Shown: positions 11,030 through 21,768 of the stretch, one piece after another
How positions within the stretch are numbered: position 1 is the first letter of the stretch
Layout: the number at the start of each line of letters is the position of its first letter
NCBI GenBank assembly: GCA_033964015.1
Contig: CM066921.1
Location: 28,749,355-28,813,354, forward strand
DNA: 64,000 nucleotides
Source: Scolanthus callimorphus
Lineage: Eukaryota; Cnidaria; Anthozoa; Actiniaria; Edwardsiidae
Direction: 5' to 3'
Notes under the pieces: model-generated
What the model was told of the DNA's origin: nothing
The model's input: the letters and a program-made list of their open reading frames with translations, nothing else
The model's database searches: none
Program-made: the position numbers and the translations under genes

Positions 11030-12480
11030 TCAGCTGTTAGATAAAGAACATTATAGGCCAATTGAAAAGCTGTCAAATTTACAAATTATTAACTATTGTG
11101 ATTTCTTTTGAAACTCTGACAATAGTCAAAACCAAACCCTGATTGACAATCTAATTTGACCTTTTCGCCAATATTATGCTAGATATAAAACAATGCATTT
11201 TAATGAGACTAGTTATTATAAAAGATAATCACTTCGGCACACAGCATTCGTCCAGCAATATTTCAACGAATGCTATATGCCCCAGTGATTATCTATTAAA
11301 TATCTATCGTTCATTGTATTGCCAGCGCGTGCGTGTATTTGTCAACAAAACACTCAAAAAGTCTCTAACCCATAAATAACAGTCCAAGAACAACATTCTA
11401 GTGAAGATTTGAAGAAGAGAAGCAGTAACTACCAATTATTTATTGATGTTTTGCCACTAATTTTAATTTGCTTAAATTCTCTCAGTATAAGAAATAAAGT
11501 TTTAATATGTACACAATATGTGCTTTAATATATAGTGTACTGTTGCCTTTTGATATAGCGGTCATAGCGAAGCAAACGACGGAAAGGACGAGGCCATACT
11601 GCTTAGTTCCCACGCTCTTGAATAGAAGATGTGAATTAACGAAACCATGAATTGAACCCCTTATCACCTCCGCTTCGAGTTTTCTTCAATATATCGGAGC
11701 TTAGAGGAACACTTGTTTACCCAGAGGGATTTATGATAATCTTAACATTATTTCAGTGTCTGTTTCGATATGCACACCGAGGAAAACTATTGACCAAGGA
11801 AAGCTTTTTGAGCCTTATTTACCATATATGGGAAGTCATTAATTAAATTTTTGGAATATGGGGCTAGAGCGCTCAGTTGATAATCAGTCCCTAACTAAGT
11901 CCCACTTCATGGATAACTAAATGTTCGATGCGCCGCCAAAGGATCATTTCAAAATTTCCAACGATTCCTCAACAGCTGCAGGGTCGCTGTACTAATCGTA
12001 AGTATCAGAAAAAGGATAACGATCTTCTACTTTTTCTACATTTCAGAAAAAGAAGTTGATTTGTTTAGGGTTTTCGCTAATTAGATATGAAAACCATGTC
12101 ATTGCAAATTAGGCACATATATGTTTGTTGTGGATAACATTCGCTGCGAAATGATGTCAGTATGATTATGTGAAGCTTTTTCAAAGAAATAAATGTTCAT
12201 GCGAATCCAATTGGCGTGGCCTATGTAACTTTGACATTATCACGCATGAAGTATATACTTCATTTTCAATTGGAGCGATTATATATCTGCTCATATGCGA
12301 ATACTAGTTTTATCTTCCTCTTATACAATTATTTCAAACAAACATCAACTGCTTATGATTAAGAAAATATAATTTGGTTGCAAACGTTCTCAATTATACA
12401 GGTCTGGACTAAACGATGAATCACTATTATCAGCGCGGGGAAAACCTGCTGCGCATGCGCGGGTGTCTATTCACTTGAGA
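11030..12480. other. Intergenic, nothing recognised
   Basis: AT-rich sequence without convincing ORFs, RNA genes or repeats that I can see. Confidence 0.45.
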
Positions 12481-12491
12481 CGCAATTTCAA

Positions 12492-12712
12492 CATTCTCGT
12501 ACCCAGAGCTCCCCGGCTCGTCTCCTCGCAGGGGAGGCTCTGGGGACAACCATTTGAGGACCTTTGCTGATTGGCTGGTTTTGAACGTTGGTGCATGCGC
12601 AGAAAGATCTTTCTCTCAACGGCTCTGTATCAAATCTCGCGCATGCGTCAGTGGCTGTCACCAGAGCCTCCCCCGCGAGGTGACGAGCCGGGGAGCTCTG
12701 GGTAAGAGAATG
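12492..12712. mobile_element. Foldback MITE family A, copy 2, with exact 9-base target duplication
   Basis: Intact 221-base copy from CATTCTCGTACCCAGAGCTC to GAGCTCTGGGTAAGAGAATG. The terminal inverted repeats are about 50 bases (GCTCCCCGGCTCGTC..CCTCGC..GGGGAGGCTCTGG). It is flanked by CAATTTCAA at 12483-12491 and again at 12713-12721, a perfect 9-base target-site duplication. Internal CCAAT-type boxes (GATTGGCTGG) and GCATGCGC blocks are typical. Non-coding. Confidence 0.9.
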
Positions 12713-12746
12713 CAATTTCAATATCTAGCCGAAATCTAGCCATTCT

Positions 12747-13250
12747 CATTCTCGTACTCAGACTTTCCTGGCTCCTCGCCTCGCGGGAGAGGATCTGGTG
12801 ACAGCCATTTGAGGGTCTTCGCTGATTGGCTCATCGAGCAAGCACAGAAAGATCTTTCTCTCAATGGCTCTGTATTAAATCTCGCGCATGCATCGGTGGT
12901 TGTCACCAGAGCCATATCAAGAAAGTGCTGTCGTTATTATGGCAAATCCGCGCGGGTTGCCTGTGGTGTTCAAACGTGACTCAGGCCCCTCGGCGGTGGG
13001 GGAGTGGGGGGAAACAAAATGGCGACGATAAGAGAAGGATGTTTCTCGAGTATCTGCAAGTTTTGGTCAATTTTCCTGCTTTTTTTCGCTAAGATATGAG
13101 GAAAAGTACTTACAGACGTTCCATAAATAAGGTAAGGGGGATTTACTAATAAGGAAGTTTTGCAACGTCGGCAAAACGACAGCTTTTGGCGAAATTTTCT
13201 TGATATGCTCCCACCCGAGGAAACGACCGGGAGCTCTGGGTAAGAGAATG
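12747..13250. mobile_element. Foldback MITE family A, copy 3, split by element E
   Basis: The left part (12747-12912) ends in CACCAGAGC and the right part (13208-13250) resumes with CTCCCACCCGAGG, so joining them gives the normal family A right arm. The 295 bases between them are element E. Flanks AGCCATTCT and AGCCATATG may be remains of the 9-base target duplication. Confidence 0.8.
12913..13207. mobile_element. Element E, copy 1, inserted in a family A MITE
   Basis: Ends are inverse: CATATCAAGAAA at the left and TTTCTTGATATG at the right. The body has CAAATCCGCGCGGGTTGCC, CCTCGGCGG, AAAATGGCG and TATCTGCAAGTTTTGGTC. Removing it restores the host MITE (AGAGC|CTCCC) with no visible target duplication. 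Copies also lie at 18715-18976 and, inverted and diverged, near 42227-42417. Confidence 0.8.
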
Positions 13251-13604
13251 AGCCATATGCACAAGAGTAGAAAAATCTATTTTAAGATTGTGGATTTTGA
13301 AATTAAACGGGAAATTGTTACTTTGATAGTTCTCCTTGAAATGTGTCGTTTTCTAAATGCTTCTTATATGGAAGTTTCTACTTACCATATTTGGAATTCC
13401 AGAAGTTTTCCTAGCTTATTTCTTACCTTTAGTTGTCAAAACGTTCGTCAAAACTTGCAGATTTTGGACAGAAACGCTGTTCGTGAAGGCCGCCATGATA
13501 ACTGAGATAAATTTTACTGATTTTTGTACCTCATTTCATTACAATAATATCAAATCTTTGTTTCCATCACCTAATGGTAGGCGTCCGAAAGCATAGTATG
13601 AATT

Positions 13605-13636
<32 letters not shown>

Positions 13637-13906
13637 TTGAGTCAATAGCCCATGAGACCGAAGGCCGATTGGGCTATTGACTCAGAGGCCATGAGGGCGA
13701 GAGGAATAATTGTTTTAGTCAATCACACTAGTAGGTCAATTTGTTCTGCCAAAAAATGTTTTTGTTCTGGTCATTTGCCATTTTCTGGCTTTCAAATCCG
13801 ACACTTTTCGCTACTAGTAGGCTATAACTTATAGCCTACTAGTAGCTCAACCAATCAGAATGCAGCATTGATAATAGACCACTAGTGTGATTTGACTAAA
13901 CGTTTT
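13605..13906. mobile_element. Foldback element family F, copy 1
   Basis: Two adjacent hairpins. The first (13605-13716) has arms AACAATTATTCCTC/GAGGAATAATTGTT around AGTCAATAGCCCAT. The second (13713-13906) has arms TTTAGTCAATCACACTAGT/ACTAGTGTGATTTGACTAAA around CTACTAGTAGGCTATAA. Related sequence is at 43936-44160. Confidence 0.7.
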
Positions 13907-13909
13907 TAT

Positions 13910-15180
13910 TTACTTCCTCAGCCGAGGCGGAAGCCTACTACGTCCAAAGTATCCAACTCTACAATATCTTGTCCAGTGCCCAAGTCGCTTGCATTTCAAA
14001 CATCTTTGAGAGGTGATCTATCGCCTGAAAGAAAACAACGTAAATTGGGGTAAAAAGTAAACATACAAAGTATAATTAAAGCTGAACATGGAAGTGAGGG
14101 TGTGGGATATACTTGAAAAGAGCTAAATCGAGTGTTCTTTTAGCGGTAGTTAGCGATTGAGTGAATGGTGAAAAATACACGACTTTTAATTTAATATATG
14201 ATCCAGGGAAACGCTAGCAGGCTGAACTGCCAATTGAAAGACGAAAAAGATCAGAGAGCGTCTTAGCTATCAAATTAGAGAACGAGTTATGTAAAAGGCG
14301 TGAAAGAAGCAATAACTGCACATACCAACAGCAGAAAACGAATTTGTTTTTAGTTTAGTAGATTGAGGCTCCTGTTGATGGGCTCCTTGTGCATTATAGA
14401 CGCTCCTGTTGATGGGCTCCCTGTGCATATGACTAGACCTATGATGGGCTCCTGGTGTAAAGCAACTTATCAGATGCGTGAGCCGCAAACTCGGTTTCAG
14501 GCTGATCAGTTAGGGAGCCAGTCTTTGTGTTAGCTCTAATGCTGATGCAATCCCCTGGAATCACTATTTTGAATAGTAATGACTGACCGGTCCTAAAACC
14601 GACCTTGTTGTGCACGCAAAAATTCGCTAGCCACCGTTGATCAACTTTATCATTCTAATGCTAATGTACCAGCCGTAAATTGAATAGGGCTTTGTTCTGT
14701 GAACCAATCGACATCGGGAAGGCCGCATATTAATAATAATGGGAGAAGTTAGCGTGAACAGCGCGTCGGGCGAGTCCAGGAGCCCATAAGTAGGAGCCTC
14801 TAAGCTGGCTTATAAAATTGAGGCATCGTTTTTCCTGACCTATCTATTTTTAGAATAGATTTGTTCGGTTTTCTTTGGTTGCTGGTTACGCTAGAGAGCA
14901 TACATAGATTGAGATGAAATTAGAACAAATGCAATGGGAGGTATTCACATGTAAATTTTAATTGTGCCACAAGTGTTCTAACCTTATATAGGAGATGGAA
15001 GCTCATACTTTCATGGGCTCCTAGCGAGTTCCATTGTTTTTGCATTTTGACTTTTAAGCCAATTAAAATTGCATAAGCCCTTCCAGCAGGTCTGCAAAAG
15101 GATCAATTTTGAATAGCAACACCTCTTACTCGGCAAAAAAAAATCGGCTTTCCCTCGTTATCAACCCACTACACTTCTCG
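13910..15180. other. Intergenic with a small GGCTCC repeat
   Basis: At 14370-14470 the phrase GCTCCTGTTGATGGGCTCC occurs twice, followed by a third partial copy. Otherwise nothing is recognisable. Confidence 0.45.
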
Positions 15181-15181
15181 G

Positions 15182-16310
15182 TGATTGTTTGGAAATCCTG
15201 ATGTCTCGTGTTTTGATATACTACTTCTCCGTGTTTGGAAATCCTGATGAAACACTTTGTCTCGTGTTTGATATACTACTTCTGAGTGTTTGAAAATCCA
15301 GATAAAACACTTTGTCTCGTGTTTGATATACTACTTCTCGGTGTTTGGAAATCCTGATGAAACACTTTGTCTCATGTTTGATATACTACTTCTGAGTGTT
15401 TGAAAATCCAGATAAAACACTTTGTCTCGTGTTTGATATACTACTTCTAGGTGTTTGGAAATCCTGATGAAACACTTTGTCTCATGTTTGATATACTACT
15501 TCTCCGTGTTTGGAAATCCAGATAAAACACTTTGTCTCGTTTTTGATATACTACTTCTCGGTGTTTGGAAATCCTGATGAAACACTTTGTCTCATGTTTG
15601 ATATACTACTTCTCCGTGTTTGGAAATCCTGATGAAACACTTTGTCTCGTGTTTGATATACTACTTCTCGGTGTTTGGAAATCCTGTTGAAACACTTTGT
15701 CTCATGTTTGATATACTACTTCTCTGTGTTTGGAAATCCTGATGAAACACTTTGTCTCGTGTTTGATATACTACTTCTCGGTGTTTGGAAATACTGATGA
15801 AACACACTGTCTTGTGTTTGATATACTACTTCTCAGTGTTTGGAAATCCTGATTAAACACACTGTCTCGTGTTTGATATACTACTTCTCTGTGTTTGGAA
15901 ATCCTGATGAAACACTTTGTCTCATGTTTGATATACTTTTTCTCGGTGTTTGGAAATCCTGATGAAACACTTTGTCTCGTGTTTGATATACTACTTCTCG
16001 GTGTTTGGAAATCCTGTTGAAACACTTTGTCTCATGTTTGATATACTACTTCTGAGTGTTTGAAAATCCAGATAAAACACTTTGTCTCGTGTTTGATATA
16101 CTACTTCTCGGTGTTGGAAATCCTGTTGAAACACTTTGTCTCGTGTTTGATATACTACTGAAACACTTTGTCTCGTGTTTGATTTACTACTTCTCAGTTT
16201 TTGGAAATCCTGATGAAACACTATGCCTTGTGTTTGATATACTACTTTTGGTGTTTGGAAATTTGGAAATCCTGATGAAACACTTTGTCTCGTGTTTGAC
16301 ATGTTACATT
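15182..16310. repeat. 55-base minisatellite, about 20 copies
   Basis: The unit begins GTGTTTGGAAATCCTGATGA and continues AACACTTTGTCTCGTGTTTG and ATATACTACTTCTCG. Starts at 15231, 15286 and 15341 give a 55-base period. A variant unit (GTGTTTGAAAATCCAGATAA) recurs among the standard ones, and the last copies near 16150-16280 are shortened or duplicated. ORFs on either strand here (15771-16302) are repeat translations, not genes. Confidence 0.93.
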
Positions 16311-16364
16311 AAAATGGGTCATAACTAGTTTATTATCGTTCTCAGGTTCATTATATCATGCTAA

Positions 16365-17166
16365 GGCTGCATTCATTATGTATACTACAGGGGGGGGGGG
16401 GGGGGGGGCAGAGGATTTTGAGGGGGGATCTCAAAATTTAGGAACTGGAAGAGGGGGGATGTCAAGTTTTTTTCATAACATGAAGGGGGGATGCATATTT
16501 TTGTTGAGGTATTATAAATATTTAAGACAAGGTTGTGCAGTTTGATAGTAAATGAAGGAAGGCACAATTGTTGAACACCGAGTTTGAACCTCCTGAAGAA
16601 ATATCACTTGCACTACTGTTCTTATGTATTTACCCTCTTTCAACTGATATGTTGAAAAAAACTGCGCATAAAGAATGATAAACTTAAAAAATCGTCAAGG
16701 GCCTTCTTGTTTTATCACAATTCCTCGAGGTCCTCTTCAGTGACTTTTGTCTGTCAGACAAAACGCCTTTGAACTTTTGATTAATAGTCTTGTACCTTCG
16801 CGCGCACAACGGAAAACAAACCAAACAATCAAATATAAAATAAATGATACTCAGTCTATGTAGTAAGGTTCCAATCGAGGAGCGCACCAGATCACTTCGT
16901 AGAAAGACACTACACACAAAAGAGTACAGCCACCTAGGATTTTTATTTGCATTTTTACGCTTTTTATTTTTTTATGATTGTGCCTTGTTCTGCATCTTTT
17001 GAAAAAATGTTATTGACACGACCCTACCTCGACATCTAAATTGAAAAAATGTCTTGGGGGGTGGGGGGCATGTTTTTTTTCCTTTTGACCAAGAGGGGGA
17101 TTCGTAAAAAATATGTTGTGCCTTGGGGGGATCTGAAATTTGTCATTGTCAAAAAATAAATCCTCT

Positions 17167-17197
<31 letters not shown>

Positions 17198-17217
17198 AGT
17201 ATACATAATGAATGCAG
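16365..17217. mobile_element. Foldback element with G/C homopolymers inside its terminal repeats
   Basis: The left end GGCTGCATTCATTATGTATA-CTACAG is followed by a G run (16390-16408) and GCAGAGGATTT. The right end is the inverse: AAATCCTCTGC, a C run (17168-17194), CTGTAGTATACATAATGAAT and GCAGCC. The inner part is G-rich on the plus strand at both ends (GGGGGGAT clusters). No transposase is encoded. Confidence 0.75.
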
Positions 17218-17299
17218 CCTAAAATGAAGCTGAATTCTGCTTGGATTTACATGAAAACAAGCGATGTTTCTGACTTTTACCTTCATTCACACATTATAT

Positions 17300-17590
17300 T
17301 TTGAATATTATCGTTACGGTTTTCTCTTATTGATTTATATATTATGATTGTCATTATTTCTTTAATTTAATTATTTATTATTATTTATTCATTTATTTCA
17401 CTTTTATATTTACTTTTATGTCTCTTTCCCGCAAGTTATTTATAGATTTACTCATTTTTAAGTGTTTTTAGAATTTTAATACTTTATTGTAGATATTGTA
17501 TCTTTCGAATCTTATTAATTATTGAATGTAAAGCGTTTAGAACATATAAGGGCTATATAAATGTTATTATTGTAATTATAATTATTATCA
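17300..17590 (+). mobile_element. 3' tail of a non-LTR retrotransposon
   Basis: Ends with GTAAAGCGTTTAGAACATAT, AAGGGCTATATAAATGTTAT and an ATT-rich tail. This layout is common at the 3' end of CR1/L2-like LINEs and their SINE partners in invertebrates. No coding part remains; the assignment rests on the tail only. Confidence 0.5.
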
Positions 17591-17619
17591 TGTAAACAAT
17601 GACCACAGCTGGAATTGGC

Positions 17620-18700
17620 ATATAGCGCTGTTCACGCTGACGTCATCCATTGCTATTAAAATGTGCCAACCAAAGATCGATTTCCATTCACGAAAGAATA
17701 GGTGCTATTCAATCTACGGTTGGCACATTAGCATTGAAATGGCAATGTTGATAAACAGCGAGTAGCGCTATACCTAAAAAATATTCTACTGGTGCATTGG
17801 TCATCCGTCGCATGTTTACGTCCGTTCCCACTGCGCCTTTTGAATTATTTTTGGTCTGTGAGGCTGACGGAGCGCGCGTACACCTGTGCTCCCCTCATGG
17901 TTACGCCTATAATACTTATATATTCACCAAACCAAAGAACTGTAGGATATGATATAGCTTGGGAGATCTTCTAGCAAAAGAGATCTAACATTTCTCGAAT
18001 AGCAAACCTGGTCATAAGAAAAGTCAGGAGTGAGAATAACGAACCAGAAGAAGAGTTCGAAGAAGCAAAAGTCATTTGAGGTAACTATGCGATCTCTAAA
18101 TGAAGCATACTCTGTGAAATCATGCAATTTGACAATTTTACACAATGTGTTTACAAAAAATTAGACTACTTGAAAAAAAAAACGTTTCGATTTGTATACA
18201 TTTTTGCTATTTTGTTTTTTGTTAATGTTCCACGAATATAGGAATGAAGTTGTCTGAAACATGCGACCCCCCAAATCTCTAAAAATACTGCCCCCCAAAA
18301 GCGAACATTATCCAACAAATAATTTGTTTTATCTAGAGTAGATAGCAAGTGATAAGAAACAGGAAATGGCTAGCGATTAGATTACGATAGAACTGAACGT
18401 CATCATGCAGGCATGGGGGTGTCGAAAGATTTGCGCGTGACAAGTGGGCGGGCCTCGACTTGACTCACTCGGATATATCTGTCCCCTCCTCCCGCGCCGC
18501 CAAACGGGTGTACCTTGTTCTACTGCTACGAGGAAGATAGACTCATAGTTGACACTTTATATTTTGCACATGGTATATTTTATCCAGGTCGGGGTATCGT
18601 TTAAAAGTGGCCGGCTTGAAATTTGGATACAAATCATAGAACGGGGTATCTTTATAGAGGTCGCAGCGGCATATACTCACCATATATCAAGCGATTTAAC
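17620..18700. other. Intergenic with one inverted repeat
   Basis: ATAGCGCTGTTCACGCTGACG (17621) with ATTGCTATTAAAATGTGCCAACC and its inverse GGTTGGCACATTAGCATTGA..AGTAGCGCTAT (17718-17772) form a foldback of about 150 bases. The rest, to 18700, shows no gene or repeat that I can name. Confidence 0.5.
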
Positions 18701-18714
18701 CAATTCCCCCCCCC

Positions 18715-18976
18715 CATATCAAGAAAGTGCTGTCATTTTTATGGCAAATCCGCGCGGGTTGCCTTTGGTGTTCAAAACGTGACTCAGGCCCCTCGGCGGG
18801 GGGTAAAAACAAAATGGCGATCAAGAGAAGGATATTTCTCGAGTATCTGCAAGTTTTGGTCAATTTTCCTGCTTTTTTTCGCTAAGATATGAGGAAAACT
18901 ACTTACAGACCTTCCTAATAAGGAAGTTTTGCAACGTCGGCAAAACGATAGCTTTTGGCGAAATTTCCTTTATATG
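18715..18976. mobile_element. Element E, copy 2, flanked by C runs on both sides
   Basis: Starts CATATCAAGAAAGTGCTGTC and ends TTTATATG. The body closely matches copy 1, including CAAATCCGCGCGGGTTGCC and CTTTTGGCGAAATTT, but lacks part of the 3' third. C runs lie immediately on both sides (18706-18715 and 18977-19002), so the insertion probably fell within a C tract. Confidence 0.78.
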
Positions 18977-19002
18977 CCCCCCCCCCCCCCCCCCCCCCCC
19001 CC

Positions 19003-19705
19003 GGCATTTTGTTAGACATATTTACTTGGAAGAACATCAACTATTTTACGTTATAATAAAGTTAGAGGGCATTAAGTTGCTAAATCCATGACACTTGAGC
19101 GATATTATTTTTGATTCACTCAGGGCACCAGACGAAATCCGTCCTTTTAGCCCGCTAAATCCCCACTTTAATCCACAAAAAGCCAGCATTCCCGACTAAG
19201 TAAAAATAGGAGGTTTGGTGGAGACAGAATCGACGTAGGCGCCATGTTGATTTTCATTTCGGAAACAGAAGCCAATTTTGCCAATATTCACGCTAACTAT
19301 GTAATGAGTTTTGCCTAGAGTGCTTTGTTGAGGCTGTCTAATAATCAACTGTGGTTATTTGCATTGAATATAAGTAGGAACGCCATGCCTTAGACCTCTG
19401 CTGAAGTTGTAAAACCGCTTCGCCATGCATGAAGGTCTCATCTTCGACTTTGTTTAGCTAGGTAAGACTTGTTTGCTGCATGGATATAGCTATTTTCGCA
19501 TGGTAGCAAGGTCTGTCAAGGCCTTCAGGGTCAACCACTTCAGCTTCGCTTCTACCTCGTCCCATGATTACTAATTAGTACTACCCACAAACACTGATGA
19601 TTATTACGTGCTATATTTTGAATCAAAATTTTCTGCTTTTAATCAAAATCTCAATTATCTCATTTCAACCATGCTCAATTAGAGAAAGTAAACGCAATTG
19701 TGCAA
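19003..19705. other. Intergenic, nothing recognised
   Basis: No gene, RNA or repeat structure is visible apart from a GCCATGTTGATTTTC-type GC box near 19240. Confidence 0.4.
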
Positions 19706-19710
19706 TCACT

Positions 19711-19885
19711 AGCCAATCAGAAACGAGTAATTACAACTTACTGCTGAATGGTTTCCAGCCCAGCCAATCAGGAACAAGAGTAACTACAACTTACTGCTGA
19801 ATGGTTTCCAGCCCAGCCAATCAGAAACAAGAGTAATTACAACTTACTGCTGAATGGTTTCCAGCCCAGCCAATCAGGAGCCGAA
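19711..19885. repeat. 53-base tandem repeat, about three copies, with CCAAT boxes
   Basis: The unit AATCAGAAACAAGAGTAATT-ACAACTTACTGCTGAATGGT-TTCCAGCCCAGCC recurs with few changes. Each unit carries AGCCAATCAG, a CCAAT-box match. No gene is seen to start nearby, so any promoter role is speculative. Confidence 0.8.
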
Positions 19886-20211
19886 CCAATTGGCTAGTAA
19901 TGCCTTGCTTGTAATTAGTTCGCAATTTGATTGGTTGATAGAAATAAGCAGCCAATGAGAAAGCAAACCAATTGCAAACACGACGGTCATCTGAAATCCG
20001 CTCTATTCTCACGAGCCAAAGAATAAGTCATTTAAACTTTTTTCGTAATAGATTGGTTTCTACAGATAAAACAGAAGAAGAAAAATATGTTTCCATGATT
20101 ATAGAGACTATAGAATAAGAGAAATGAGATCCTATAAATATACAGTTTCTATAACTAGCACGTATTCTTTTGTGTTGGCGGCATTAATTCCGTAGCAGAT
20201 CATCACTCTTA

Positions 20212-20355
20212 GACCCCGTCCACACTACCGTTTTCAAACGAAAACGGGTACTTTTTGCTCCGTTTTCAAAGATCTGCGTCCACACTTATTGTTTTCGTAA
20301 CGTTTTCGCCCGTCCACACTACAACGGAGTAAAACGGAGTAGTTTGGACGGGGTC
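20212..20355. mobile_element. MITE family D, copy 2, TTA target duplication
   Basis: Intact 144-base copy from GACCCCGTCCACACTACC to AGTTTGGACGGGGTC. It is flanked by TTA at 20209-20211 and 20356-20358. A 3-base TTA/TWA duplication is characteristic of PIF/Harbinger elements, so it is likely a Harbinger-mobilised MITE. Confidence 0.78.
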
Positions 20356-20394
20356 TTAGTTGTGGACTCGTGGTCCGCTCTTTATGGCGCTCCC

Positions 20395-20480
20395 GCGTTT
20401 ACTCCCGCTCCTCGTTCCTCGCGGGAAAGGCTCGGGTAACAGCCATTTGAGGGCCTTCGCTGATTGGCTGAGCTATGAAC
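20395..20480. mobile_element. Foldback MITE family A, left-half remnant
   Basis: Has CTCGTTCCTCGCGGGAAAGGC, AACAGCCATTTGAGGGCC and TTCGCTGATTGGCTGA. The matching right half lies about 940 bases on (21421-21549). The 19-bp satellite may have expanded between the two halves. Confidence 0.6.
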
Positions 20481-20530
20481 CTGGGCTCAGAGTGGCAATG
20501 CTGGACCGTCTTACAGTTCGCCGAGCAGAT

Positions 20531-21190
20531 GGTTCAGAACTGTGTACAAGGTTCAGAACTGTGTACAAGGTTCAGAACTGTGTACAAGGTTCAGAACTGT
20601 GTACAAGGTTCAGAACTGTATACAAGGTTCAGAACTGTATACAAGGTTCCGAACTGTGTACAAGGTTCAGAACTGTATACAAGGTTCAGAACTGTGTACA
20701 AGGTTCAGAACTGTGTACATGGTTCAGAACTGTATACAAGGTTCAGAACTGTATACAAGGTTCAGAACTGTGTACAAGGTTCAGAACTGTATACAAGGTT
20801 CAGAACTGTGTACAAGGTTCAGAACTGTGTACATGGTTCAGAACTGTATACAAGGTTCAGAACTGTATACAAGGTTCAGAACTGTGTACAAGGTTCAGAA
20901 CTGTGTACATGGTTCAGAACTGTATACAAGGTTCAGAACTGTATACAAGGTTCAGAACTGTGTACAAGGTTCAGAACTGTGTACAAGGTTCAGAACTGTG
21001 TACAAGGTTCAGAACTGTGTACAAGGTTCAGAACTGTGTACAAGGTTCAGAACTGTCTACAAGGTTCAGAACTGTCTACAAGGTTCAGAACTGTCTACAA
21101 GGTTCAGAACTGTGTACAAGGTTTAGAACTGTGTACAAGGTTTAGAACTGTGTACAAGGTTCAGAACTGTGTACAAGGTTCAGAACTGTA
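20531..21190. repeat. 19-base satellite, about 35 copies, open in all three plus frames
   Basis: The unit is GGTTCAGAACTGTGTACAA with variants GTATAC, GTCTAC and ATGG. Because 19 is one more than a multiple of 3 and the unit has no stop in any frame, all three forward frames stay open (194-261 codons). Each reads the same rotating 19-residue peptide (RFRTVYKVQNCVQGSELCT). This explains three long overlapping ORFs without invoking a gene. Confidence 0.93.
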
Positions 21191-21420
21191 GAGGTTCATA
21201 GCTAAGGCGAGACTGACAGAGCCTCTAAGGTATATTGTTCCTTCAGGTAATATGACATCACATGGGTATTCGCTCTGGGCGGGCAGTAGCGTTGAGCGGT
21301 ATAAGGGTGCCACTGAACGTTCGCTTCCAACAATGTATGCTGTTGTCAATTGTATTCTGGCTCATACTGTAATTCAGCCATTGCTGCAAAGTATGGAATT
21401 AAACGATTATTATTATATTT

Positions 21421-21549
21421 TGAACATTGGTGCATGCACCGAAAATTCTTTCTCTAAATGGCTCTGTAGCAAATTCCGTGCATGCGTCAGTGTCTGTTGC
21501 CAGATTCTACACAGCAAGGCGAGGAGCCAGAGAGCTCTTTGTACGAGAA
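21421..21549. mobile_element. Foldback MITE family A, right-half remnant
   Basis: TTGAACATTGGTGCATGC, GGCTCTGTAGCAAATTCCG, GCATGCGTCAGTGTCTGTTG and GAGGAGCCAGAGAGCTC..GAGAATG correspond to the right half of the intact copy at 12492-12712. Confidence 0.65.
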
Positions 21550-21559
21550 TGGTGAGAGA

Positions 21560-21768
21560 GTGGTCATTAACTAGTTTTGTTGGAGCCCTCATATGGCAAA
21601 CGACGACCTAGACGGCCAGTACAAACCCTGCTGGACACACTGTTTAAGGATTCCGTGGCGGTCAACACTGCCGAGCCTCGCCGACTGGGCTTCAAGGCGT
21701 GCAGCTCGGCTGTGGCCGCCCAAGTGGTAGTGGCAGTAGTACATGGTAGTGTTGTTAAAGTCACATTA
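21560..21768 (+). other. GC-rich ORF fragment, possibly old transposon coding
   Basis: A short open frame reads GKRRPRRPVQTLLDTLFKD and ends at the boundary of the Harbinger-like element. The R-GRP..T..D pattern is loosely like the C-terminal tail of some retroelement polyproteins. I am not confident, and it may be chance. Confidence 0.2.

Noticed and set aside
15182..16310. CRISPR-like array
   Set aside because: There are no unique spacers between constant repeats; the whole 55-base unit repeats, and the DNA is eukaryotic.
15771..16328. ORFs on both strands in the 55-base array
   Set aside because: Repeat translations; they drift between frames as the unit length is not a multiple of three.
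20360..21191. Three overlapping ORFs of 194-261 codons as a repeat protein
   Set aside because: All are translations of a 19-base satellite that has no stops; the frame-independent identical peptide shows there is no coding selection.
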